This document shows positions 1-12,200 of a stretch of DNA of 64,000 bases, in pieces; the first letter of the stretch is position 1, and each line of letters begins with the position of its first letter. A program made the translations under genes and the position numbers. This stretch comes from Aphrocallistes beatrix (taxonomy: Eukaryota > Porifera > Hexactinellida > Sceptrulophora > Aphrocallistidae). The notes beneath the pieces are model-generated. The model made no database searches. It was not told where the DNA came from and saw nothing but the letters and a program-made list of their open reading frames with translations. The stretch is from the NCBI GenBank assembly GCA_963281255.1, contig OY725504.1, positions 3,472,001-3,536,000 on the forward strand. Reading direction: 5' to 3'.

Positions 1-780
1 GAAAAATCGCTTTGAAAAATATGAACTAATATGTAGATTCCCCCAAAACATGTACAACAAGCTTTTAGTAATCTCAGTTAGATCATGCATAATCATTCCT
101 CATTCAAGTACTTGTACGTGATATGTAGTAATGATATTGTAATATGCTATTGCTATATTGCTACAGTGCACTTGATGGGGGTTGGTGTGATAAAAAAACT
201 GTAAAATGCTAAAGATACCATCATACTTGAAACACAATCAAATTGAATATGTGTGCATCAATATTGAGAGAGGCAGAAAGGAGTAAATCGCACTGATACG
301 CTAATGGAAAGGACAAATGCACTAATAACCCATTTAAATGTTTAAAATACCCTTCGTAATCGTATTTCGTAATTCACATGTTAGTGAATATGTGTCGCGA
401 AATGATATACTTTGGTAGAAAGTTAGTTTCTTAATTCTCTGATGTGTGCCTCTTTCCCATCAGAAACTCAATGCTATTCATATCTCTCAGATGAGCATAT
501 CTAGATTTGGATATTGCTCGCTACGCCCGATAGCATCTCCGTACACGTACATGATACACGTATTGTATTTGTTTAAAACAAGTAGAATGTTCTGATATTA
601 GTCAATTTTTGAAGGGGAAACACTGTCAAATACCTTATTAGAAAAACAATAATATAATATTTAAGTGTAATATCGAAGTAGAAACACACAATAGCGTTAA
701 CATGTAACAACAATAAGTTGATGGTAGATAGTCGGTTACATGTGTTCTGTGTGTCCCTGGTAAAAGCTCAGGAAGGGTGG
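1..780. other. gene-free left edge
   Basis: I see no coding exon, RNA gene or repeat that I can name in this AT-rich stretch. Its right end is the upstream region of the gene starting at 842. Confidence 0.5.
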
Positions 781-788
781 TATAAATA
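781..788 (+). promoter_or_regulatory. TATA box of the 842 gene
   Basis: The sequence TATAAATA lies 54-61 bases before the ATG at 842. That spacing fits a transcription start near 810-815 and a 5' UTR of about 30 bases. It is the clearest core promoter in the window. Confidence 0.55.
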
Positions 789-841
789 CAAGTGGCTTGT
801 AGTTACTTTAAAACATTTCAAAAACAACAACAATTCATACG

Positions 842-1603
842 ATGTCGGACTCAGTATTTCAACTAAATTGTCAAGTGGGACAAGAATTCTGCAAATACGT
901 ATCTCGCGAGAAAAGCATGGATAATGGAATAGTCAGGGCACAGCAGGAGCTGAGAGAGAAGCAGAATGCGAGGAAACAACTAAGAAGACGGTCGAGTTTG
1001 AATGTTAAAGGTACAGATTCAGCCCGAAAGGCCATTAGCAGACAACAATCTTTTTGTCAAACTACCAAACAAACACAAACCAGTCTACAATTACAAGATA
1101 AAGATATCGAATTCACAATCATCAACCTGGAGACTCAAACGATCGGAATGCAATGCGCAATTTCAACACTTGGACAGAACTATTCCAATAAGGTCGTAAC
1201 ACAACTAATCAAAAAGAAATTCGCTGGCCAGTTCATGAAGATTTGGAGAGACATTGAATCATTGGAGAAAAAGTACAAACTCTTCTTCAGTGAATTGTCA
1301 AGTACGCACGAATATAACAGCCACCACAGAGAGATCGCATCCTGGATGGATGGGCTATATCAGCAGTTGTGGGAACAAAGGGACGAGATAACACGTAGGC
1401 ATGATGCATACAATCTAAAACTGAAGAGGAAGGAACAGCAGCAACTTTGTATGTTGGAAAATTATCGCCGAGGATTCGAGAGGGGAAACAAGTACGAGTG
1501 TGCGGATAGAAAGTATTCATATAGTCCAGTCCAGTCAGAGTTTGGATCAGAAATAAGTTCAATATCAAGCATGAGTTCAGTTTCAAGCATTGGGAGTCAA
1601 TAG
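842..1603 (+). CDS. unrecognised coiled-coil protein, single exon, 253 aa
   Basis: This is an intact single-exon frame with a TATA box upstream and an AATAAA signal downstream at 1732-1737, so it looks like a real compact gene. I do not recognise the family. The N-terminal part (residues about 25-60) is rich in Arg, Lys and Gln and contains the basic stretch RRRSS, a typical basophilic kinase target. Residues about 120-210 are charged and mainly helical, likely coiled coil. The C-terminus is a Ser-rich low-complexity tail. There is no signal peptide or membrane segment, so a cytoplasmic or nuclear protein is likely. A second ATG at codon 26 (MDNGIV) is an alternative start. It is convergent with PRPF39, whose stop lies 1.7 kb downstream on the other strand. 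Confidence 0.6.
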   Translation: MSDSVFQLNCQVGQEFCKYVSREKSMDNGIVRAQQELREKQNARKQLRRRSSLNVKGTDSARKAISRQQSFCQTTKQTQTSLQLQDKDIEFTIINLETQTIGMQCAISTLGQNYSNKVVTQLIKKKFAGQFMKIWRDIESLEKKYKLFFSELSSTHEYNSHHREIASWMDGLYQQLWEQRDEITRRHDAYNLKLKRKEQQQLCMLENYRRGFERGNKYECADRKYSYSPVQSEFGSEISSISSMSSVSSIGSQ

Positions 1604-1731
1604 CCAATTCCACTTTATGTGTATATAATTAATTAACGACTATTTCAAAACACGAACATTTTCAACAATTTTATTAAAACAAACAGTAGTATATGCTTAC
1701 ACTTTATCTATGGGACTTGGGCTAATTAATT

Positions 1732-1737
1732 AATAAA
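1732..1737 (+). terminator. polyadenylation signal AATAAA
   Basis: A canonical AATAAA lies about 130 bases after the stop codon of the 842-1603 gene. Confidence 0.45.
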
Positions 1738-1740
1738 ATA

Positions 1741-3279
1741 AATTGAACTACCAAAATCAATTATCACAAACGAAGTTCGATTTCGCATTGAATGATCGAA
1801 ACCTGCTAAAAATGAACTCGTGCCGCTCATGAGATAAGAACTTGTACGGGATCGATGATAAAGGACAAGGAAGATAGCAAACGAAAGACAGACCATCGAA
1901 ACCTGATCGAGTAATGAAATAATTGATAGTTGTTCAGAAACGACTGATAAACAGTTGTCTGTGTAGAGGATTATTCATGGAAAACTACGTAGATCGAAAT
2001 GACTAGGTATTCCCAGCAAATCAGAGAATACATAGACATATCTCAATTATACATCAGTTGAATATACATTATTATCAAAATTACGAGCTAATCAAGGAAT
2101 TATTTCGGAATTTCAGATACGTAAATAAGAACGATTAAGTTACAAAAATTATTGACTAAGTAATCAAAATCTGATAAATTTTCGCAGATTTAAACAAAAA
2201 TTGTATAATTTAACATTACACTGAAACAGCCTAGTGTCAATTGCATCAGATAACAGAAATTCTTTTAACATTGATCACACATATGTCAACTACCCACAAA
2301 ACACCCGTGCTAAGCTATTCACCTTAATTAAAACATATCTAGCAATGCAGGCTGCATAATAACATACTGCAGGTGTACATGTGTTCTTAAAATGTTATCT
2401 CCAAAAAACAAAACATACTCACAAAGACAAATGTGCATCCCAAATCATCGCATCGTTGCATGTTCTTCTGGTCAATACTTTGCATATATTCATTAGGCAG
2501 ATGGGAGAATCGACCTTTTAAGAATTAGCATCTAAGTTTGCTTGAACTCTTGTTTGAGGATAAATTAATTGGGAAGTCTGAGTAAGACAGAAAATAGTGT
2601 ATTCTAAGAGGGAAAAAGAGAAATGATTTGGAAAGCAAATAATGATTAAGAATAATATCTCCTGTGAAATGTACATTTAAGGAAGTGATAAGACGACGAA
2701 GCTAGTTATGAATAAGTGTAAAAAGTTTGACTGAATAATTTTCTAACTACATGAATAAGTTTTTTGTTTGTATTGTTAAGGAGGGAGTTTCAGTTAAGAT
2801 TTGTTTATTGAAAAATATCAAAAAAAGTACCTTAGTAATTTCCATAAAAAAGTGAACCTTTCTAATACATATCTCGTGACTTTCAGAATAGACGTGAATC
2901 AAATTAGCAGTTTTAATTAGAAGATTAAACCTGCATTAATTTAGTGATGAATGCCATTGAAATTAACAATGTGGTTATAGTGTAGATTCAACAAGCAAAT
3001 TTAACCTAGCACGTATCAGATAACAAAAAATGTGTTCTGATCATAAGAACCACCCCAGTAAACTACAATACTATTAAACAATGTTAGAACCATTTTAACT
3101 AATTCAACTCTTTTGTACAACAATAATAATAATAATTTGAATGGTATCACAGCTCCAAATCAAATAAACTCTATCAAAGAACGTCACATGTCTGTAATTA
3201 ATCCAATAATAAACCGTGCTAGGAGAAATTCTTAAATCATTTCAGGTTGGAGCTGTTCATCAGTGTGGATTCGGAGAGT
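1741..3279. other. AT-rich intergenic stretch
   Basis: This lies between the polyadenylation site of the 842 gene and the PRPF39 stop codon. I see no coding exon here. The only low-complexity item is a short (AAT)n run at about 3120-3138. Confidence 0.5.
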
Positions 3280-6200
3280 CTACTGATGTTGATACTGTTG
3301 ATACCCCCAATCTTGCTGGTAATTATACTAAATAAGAAATAGGATAAACATTTGAAGTCACTCAATGAGGCGACCGCTATAATTAAAAGATAACAGTTTT
3401 TAGATATTCTTTTTAGAGAGTCTATTGTGGCTAGTTCTAAGGAATAAACAAAAGATTGAATATTTTATTGTCCTAGAGAGAGCCAGGATTCTGGGTAATT
3501 TTTCGATATCTCATTTGAATAAAAAGGTTCGAGGAATGATCATTAACTAGGTTTCATTAGAAATTTCAGATATTTAAATTTTAACACTACTGTATCGTAA
3601 ATTATTTAAAAATAATGTAGATCTTATTGCTGAACAATGAACCTTGTATCATAGGTTAGATACGAGAACGAAGTAATTGCTAATGGATTTCAGATGATGA
3701 TCCAAACTTTGAACTCATACAAAATCCATTAATTCATGTGTGCCGAATAAAAGAGATAATTAGACCAGAAAAAAAATTTAGTTTGTTGACATGGAATCAG
3801 AGATCTTGTTGATGGACTCATTATTTGAATTAATAAACTGAATATTCATGAGTGTAGTTTATTGGAGTAATTAGAATCTGGATCAGAAGATTAACTCTGT
3901 TCAATGGACGCAGTTAGTATAATTTTGCAATTGACAAGACTTAGAACATATGAGTCCATAGATAATGGAGTTGTTGTATGTCATTTAGCTTCAACATATC
4001 TTGAGAAGATAACCTATTGAAACATTGCACATAAAAGCAATGGAAATAATGTGTAGCAGTACGGATTAGATTTAGTTGTCAGTTAACTGGGTTCATTTCA
4101 TTGCTAATGCCTTAACGTTAAGATTTGTCTCTGATCTATAACATACAGCACAATACTTATAAGAGTATAATTAATATTAACATGCATCATTACAACCTGT
4201 TGTGACCACTGTTGGTTGGATTCTCCCATCTCCCCCCTGTTATACTGATAACCGCTTTGAGAAGCTTGGTAGTAAGGCGGGTAATTCTGCTGATTCGGAT
4301 CTCCGCTTTGTTGGTAGCTCCTGTAGGGGAGTTTAATTCAATTGCACAAACCTTTTTTTGTACATACTGCAATTGCTTATCTTAACTGGGAGCAGTTAAG
4401 ATAAGCAATTGCAGTATGTACAAAAACGCAATTAAGTAATGGCTTATTCTTGACGCAAATATATAGAAAGTTGTATTTCTTTGATGATACCATGTGTGCT
4501 AGTATGACATGGTAATAGAACTTAGAATGTGTTCTAGTAATACATTGATAAGAAAACCAACATGTTAATTTAACTACCCATTTGCTACGTAAGGCCCTAA
4601 TATCAAATTCCAATCATTCATTAGGACAGCCTGAATTGATGATATTATTGGACATGAACCACCCGAGTGAATAATGCGTCCGTTCTACATAATAGATAAT
4701 AAGAAATGTGGAGTTTGAATTCAGAAATTCGACGTAATTCTAGAATACCAAAGGATGTGAACGATAGGAGATATACAATGTACGCGCTATTGGACAACTA
4801 AATTCTTTGCCCAATTATAGTCGGCAGAAAAATTAATAAATACATTGAGAAATATTCAGTAGGTTGAGCAATCGGGTGTTAATTAATTATATAATTAATA
4901 TGTTCGGAGAATTGCGTTGATGTTGAACAATGCATTATTACTTCCGAGTTTTCGAGTGCAGTCGCGATACCATTGAAATCAATTAAAAATATGAATCAAA
5001 ATGAATGAACAGGAAAGATAAAAAATATTGCCATTTATCCGTTGATTTTGCGCAATTTCTGACGTTTTATCGCTACGGTTACACAACCAATTAATTCTTC
5101 AAATCCTACAGTTAAAACAAAAAATATTGTGCTAGAGAAGTTTAGATCTCGCAAATCAGTGCTACAATATTGATAATATCAGTAAAATAACTCACATATT
5201 GTGCTGACCCTGATCCGAGGAGTACATGCTTGAATCTACCCGTGAATGCTTAGCATACGAATCACTAAAAACAGATACTGTCATTAAAAATCTCAAAAAC
5301 AATTCACACAAGACCAGTGGAGTAATAGGATCACAAAAGAAGATGCAGTTCTGATGTGTTATACGTATGCTTGAATCATATTATAATTCACACAGCAGCG
5401 ATAATTTAAACTCAGGGCAAAGTTTTAACCAAAACCACGCTAGTCGATTAGTATCAATTAAGAATATAAAATTGAAACTATCGTGTTGGTATCAAACCTT
5501 GTACAATCGAATAGTGATGGACCAAGAAAATGAGCAGCTGCAAGTTAAGTCTTAAATTTGGCGACTCATGTGTTTTAAATTACCTCTCATATTCACTCGG
5601 TCGCTTTCTCAGCGCATGAGTAGCTGGAGCAGATGGAGAGGAAAATGACTTCTCACGAAGAGTTTTCAACTCGTTCATTCTAAAGAAAATCATTATTTAA
5701 TGAGAAAGGAACAATCATAATGACAATCTTATGTTCAAATGTAATGACTCTGCATTTAAATAAACTGATACAAGGTTGCTGACAGCAATGCAAGCTTATC
5801 ATGTCGTATACACCGATAATATCCCACTGATGTGTTTAGCTGCAAACATTGTGAGTGGGAGATGAGGGCAGTAGTATCCATATAATAGTATGATGTCAAA
5901 CCTTGAAAACTGGAGATTAGATAATAATTCCAGTAGGCAAAAACTACAAAAATAATTTTCACCAGGTGGACGAGATGAATTGATATTACTAAAGAGAGGT
6001 CCAAGTACAGGTTACGGATCAAATGATGAAATTGAAACGATGGTAGAAAGGATATTTTGTAATATGCTAGAACCTTATATGAAATCATATGTTAAGTAAT
6101 ACATCTGGCAGTAACTTGATTTTTGAAAACGTATTAAACCCAATTAAAATGCAATCAGAATAAGGTATTGGATGATCCAAACAGAAATACCGTTCCATCG

Positions 6201-9200
6201 CCGGTTGGCACTAGCGAACTATTATCCAAGCGTGATTATATTCCAACAGTTAAATTGAACTTAGATAGATATACGTACTAGAAGCAATTTTGAAAGAAAA
6301 TCAAATTTAAGCCTGCGGCGAATGAAAACAAAGAAAAGTTTTCTCCAATAAAAAATTAGGACTGGAAATTTGTGATAAAATAATGATCTAATACCTAGTA
6401 GTTGGGTAAGTTTTAGTAGAAAGCAAAAGGAGGAATTTACCCTGCAATCAGGTCTCGACAGATTACGTAATATGAGATAAGAAACAAATGTAAAGAAGAA
6501 AGTAAACATGTAAAATTGAAATATCATTCCTTGTTAGATAAGAAAGATAAGGTAGTGGAAATTTTCTGAACAAAATCACGCGCTACTTGTGTATGGAACT
6601 GAATTTGATACAACGGAGAGTAAAAACAATCATTATCTGTTCAAGGGCGGCGTTACAAGCACTCTATAATTTATTTAAACAAAAAGGCTCTGTATCCACG
6701 AGAAGTTGACGTTGTGGATATTGTAATAAGATAACACTGAATAAGGGTTTTAATAAATTCGAATCAAACTGTTGATGTATACATTATGAGGTTAAAGGCA
6801 AATTCTGATTTGAGCTTTCATCGAACATCGAGCAAATAGCGTGTTAATAGTAGAAAATGTTTAGGTGCTAGCTCACCTCATTAAATTTTGAGTTTAGCCT
6901 TACATAAGGAGAAAAACAAAATCTTACAAGCGTGTTTTTAGCACTTTCGAAGTGTAATATAATATCATTAATTAGCTTGCTTATGTGCTTGAGGTATGCA
7001 ACTAAGTAGGAAGGGCTGACTACAAAATACAGTGCATTAATTATCATATCCAATTAGTGAAATAGTGTAGGTATTTAAAAGTAGAAAAGCATATAAAGAG
7101 TAACTCAATCACAAACCAGAGCCTTTCATCCCTCGCAGACAAGTAAACATTGTTATGATTTAAATAAGTAGGATGTTGCATGTTAATATGGCAGCTATGC
7201 ACTCCACAGTGTGGAATAGAATCGTGCTGACTCTCTGTCGACATGTGCGAGCATGATTATAGTTAGGTCTCTATTTGTGCAATCAATCTCAAATGTCGGT
7301 GTGTAAATCAATCAAGGGGCTATTACGCGATAACAGCTTATCAATTAGAATGCATTAATTGCTAACATAACGGATTTGACCAAATCGAGTTGCTATCGAA
7401 TTAGTGTTAATTTGATAGAGAGTAAGTTTGTAGTTAACAGCTACGTATTCCTAATTATGATAAGGTGGAAAGGAATTAATGGATGTGCACCAATATGTTG
7501 AGGACCTAACTAGATACAGGTATCCCCCCGATTAGGCATAATTGAAACTAGTAGGAAGTCTCAAGATAGGATTCATTTACTAATTAAACATAAATTATAT
7601 TTTAAATAATGTAGGATGAATTAGGAGACGTGGGTGGAAAACAATAGAGTTGAACATGATCTGCGAGGGTAATAGGAAATAATATTGACAAAGTAACAGT
7701 ATTCAAGTGTAGGATAATATAATTAGTGAACTTTCATAGGTATTTCATAGAAGTTTGTCATAAATGTTATAATCGCTTTTGTGAAAAGGAAGTAATTAGT
7801 GTTTTAGTCCAAGTTGCGTGATAGAATTCCAACTAAATTGTCGCACGTGTGAATAAAATCTACTTCGATATTCAAAAATATAGGATCAGCTAAATCATTC
7901 ACAAAAGAGAATATGAATTTTCAGAGAATAGAGCACTAGGATTTCGACAAAGTCTGCAAGCTAAACAAAGCAGAGTTCAATTTGTCGTAAACCCAACACA
8001 AAGCCTCTATAATGTATACAAATGATAATAATGGGCGAGGTGAACTAGGTAATAAGATGCTTACACTTTGTAGTCTAAAGAAATGCCCATCTCTTCTGCC
8101 CAGTGCAGCTTGCGTAGAGAGAAAGTTTCCTTGACTTCTTGCGCGAGGGGAGCATGAATGGCTTTATTGAGCACTGACATTACTTTATCTTTATCGATTG
8201 GTTGTTGATTCATTTCGAGATCCACGAGGTAGAAATACAGTGTTGAATTGTTCTAGCACAGTTGTGTAATCAGAATCCAGTGAACAACAATTAATTTTAG
8301 TATAAGTGTAATGTTACGATAAAGAAAATCTAACAAAAGAACTGAAACAGTATACGGGAACATGTTGAATAGTAAATTTAATTAACATGGTAATACAGTG
8401 CCATATCCTATATGAGTTAAGATCTCCAAAATATACTTTGAATGCAAATATCAAGTCAACTTCATGTGCTAGTTATGATGCTAGAGATGTATACAAAATT
8501 GAATAATTGAAAGTTCCTCTATGATTTGCATGTGTTTAAACTGGATTTCCTGGTGAAAGTAAGCTCGCTGTGAATTGAAACTAACGAGTGTTTCGGCATT
8601 TCAAGGTAAACAAATTCAAAATCCAGAAAACCCAAATCAATTTCAGTTCTTGCTCCAATAGAGAATATATTAAAAGTGACTCAACAACACAACACTGAAA
8701 CAAATTGGATAATAGTTATAAATAAAAACTCGGCTAGCAAAACTAACAACTGACCTTATCTTTTTCAATCGCATCAAAAAGCATTTTTTTCGCAACCGCG
8801 TGCTCATTTCGATGCTAAATCAAACAAAACAGAAACTAGATCTTAAAAGTTAAACAGTACAACTCAATCACCTAGTAGAGTACAATTTTAAAATAATTTT
8901 TCTATTTTTCTTTCAATTCCCACGAAAAATATACCGAACAACGAAAATATTGAAAATCAGTACTCTTAAGATTAAAAGAAGATGAAACCGACCAATACCA
9001 TAATATCACTCGGTATTACACAAGGGATTGAAAGTTGGAGATCTTTCCTAAAGAGATAAAGTTATTGTCTCGTTGGCTGCGAGGTAAACAGAAGATTCCG
9101 CTTGAATAGGAAGAAAACAAACATACTTGTCGATACAGCTTCCATCTTTGTGAAAAACATAGCCTCTGTAGTATATATTATAATCACTAACAGCTTGCTA

Positions 9201-12200
9201 GTATTCGCATTCATGAATTCTAGGAAGTCGATTTAAATTCCAGCTAAAAGGGTATTAGTTAAATGTGCTAGAAAAGAATTGAGTGCTAAGCTTTTTGATA
9301 CCTCTCTCTCATGCTAGAGCAGTTTTAAAATAAGAACGCGACGCGAGAAGAACTAGGAATAAGAATGAAATTCGCGAATCCGATTTTTGAGAGCAAAAAA
9401 TATTTAGATGTAGCTACTCACCCGATGTAGAAAGAACACATATTTAGTAACCCAGTAATTATACACGTCATGGAGCAGTCTATTGTTCTGCGAGTGCGAG
9501 GGGTTCTTCTGGAACTGCTTCTGCGACTGGGATACTGACTGTTTGTAGAGTTCGTCCACTTTGTCCTTACACCCGTGACGTAATTCAAACGCAATGTATC
9601 GACACCTCGTTTCAATAAGGTCAGGGATCTGGAAAGAAAGACAAAAATAATTATTACTACCGTATAAGGTGTATAAAGGTACTACCTTCTGGTCAATGGT
9701 CTGTAGCAGCTCTCGAGCCCGCTCCAGCTGACCTAAACTCTCTTCAAACAAACTCCACTCCAGGTGGATAGCAACGCTCTTAGGAATGTAGCAGACACCT
9801 CTCTGGAAGACTGCCCTTGCTTCCTCGCTGTACTCTGTCCCGAGGAACTTGGCGTACTAAAATGGATGTCAGCAAAAGAATTTCTTCTTTAATAATCAAC
9901 TCGTTTATCTATTAATTTGAATTTGCAGTAGGCGTGCTGCTGGTGATGAAATCTAACTTTGAATTGCTAACGTTTCTAAAATTTAAAATATCAAAGCTAC
10001 TGCTAACATCAAAAATGCAAAGTAGACGACTAGAAAACTGATACAAGCAACAAAAGTTTGACTCAAGACAAATTTTTATTTTCTCCGCCCATATGACACT
10101 ATCTACATAAAAGCTTCCATGCAAGGGTAGATGACTAGTTATTCGATTACTCAAGACTTACGTAGCGAGATAGTATGCTCCCATCAAATTATTAAATTTC
10201 ATTTTCCAATTAAGGAATAAAGAGAGGAGTATCCAACAAGGAATTTATGAAACATGGTCCTACGTAGTCTAAGTAAATTCTTACAAGTAAATCGTATTAA
10301 GAGATATTTTGAGGTAGACAAAATAAATCGTATACATATTTCTATTAATTCTAACAACAAATTGTAGTAATTAGGCCAACTTTGAATCAATAAATAATTG
10401 CTCTCTTCTTTATCATGAGGTAGAGCGTAATAACATTTTAATTGAAAATTTTAAAATTCTAAAAATCTGTTTATGAGGTCGGATAACAGTTCAAACCTCA
10501 GACAATTAGACACAACAAAACGCTTTATCATTGAACTAACCAAGTATAAAATTAGGATGTGATATTCACATAGGTTAATATCGCAAGTTAAATTTAAAAT
10601 CGCACACGAATCGATTGACTGTATTAATGACGGACAGGATTTCAGGTCCTAGGGTTCATATTTCCAAATAAACAATCTGGTACAAATTCCTAATCACGAT
10701 TAGCACATGTCCTCTAATTACGCGGTATGCTATGGTTGAACTCACTTTGATCCACATCTCTTCATAGAGAGCGCACACAATCATGCATCGTTCGAACAAG
10801 AAAACAATTCGATCCTTGTACTTCCTTGCAATCTCAAAATCCAAGTAAGCTCGCCATGTCTGAAGCTGTGTCTCTTCCAGTGGCTGCACATGGAAATATG
10901 GACGTTTGATCTATCAAGATAATAATTTGATATTAAAATAAGAAAATAAAGCCGTGTGCTAGCATGCTGTTGAATAATAGATCATCTCAAGCATACGTAG
11001 AAGTAAACAATGATCGATGCTGTGATTTGTTGTCCAACTAAATTATGCATAGGAATCAATCAATAATTAACTTAAATCAAGCTTGTTAATTTTAAATTAA
11101 AATATTAAATATGTCCGTATATTGATGAGTAATTCAATATATGGACAAAATACTAATAGACATTATTATTACAACTCAACTATTTTAAAAAATTCTATAA
11201 ATGTTGTCAACAAATTACTCCAAAATGGTACAGATATAGCATTAAAAAACTACCTACTATGCTGATTAAAACCGATGTATTACACTATTATTATCGAAAA
11301 ATATTCTAAGAATCAAATGTGAGATGAGCTGGCAAGTCTAAGGTCTGCTTCGTTCCCGGGAAAAGAGGAATTTGCGTGCAAATAAACTGCGAGATATCGC
11401 TCATCATTTCGGATGTCGTAGAAGAAATGATGAATAATAATGTTAACAATCCCCATCTTTGGAAAAAAACTTTCCAAAGAAATAACATTAGACATGTAGT
11501 GCGAGGAAAGTGTAATTAGAAGTGCAATATTTCGCGAATTCCTTTCTAATCCAATGGTATCTATATTACTAGTGAAGCCGACAGGCATTGAAGCCAGTCG
11601 ATTGAAAAAATGTGGTAGGTCCTAGGAAAGATAATAAAATCGCATTACATGGTTACCTTCTCTTCAAAGGGTTGACGAAGTCCGATTTCTTCCTCAGTGG
11701 CCCCGTGCACCTGTCTCCCCTGGTCTAGGAGACAATCTCTCACTTTCTCTTCCAATGATTTCGCGGACTAAAAGATATAATAAAACATTACATGATGCAG
11801 GATGATAATTCTCAGCAAGTGGTTATTACAGATATTTCAAGCTCTGATGATAAAAAAATTCAACTCATCGATTTCCCACCTGCTGTAATCAGTGGAGAGA
11901 GATTTGTCTAAATCAAATATAAAATATCGATAGCGACATGATTGGTTCAATTGCAATTATGCAAAAATGCAATTATTCGAATTTGCAATTAATATCATGT
12001 AAGATGGCTAGGTGCTGGAGAGATAAAGCTATTAAGGAATTTATTAGAACAACATAACTTTCTACTGTGCTTAACCAAAATATTATCTCAGACTTACAGC
12101 GTCATAAACTAGTTTTAATTAAATTGAATTGCTTCCTAATAAACTAATAAAGAGAACTAATAATTTGCATTTCAAGTCAAGTAAATTTAAACTGATGTTA

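Noticed and set aside
4355-4426. Hairpin considered as a conventional microRNA precursor
   Set aside because: The 4-base loop and fully paired 34-bp stem do not fit animal pre-miRNA geometry; kept only as an inverted repeat.
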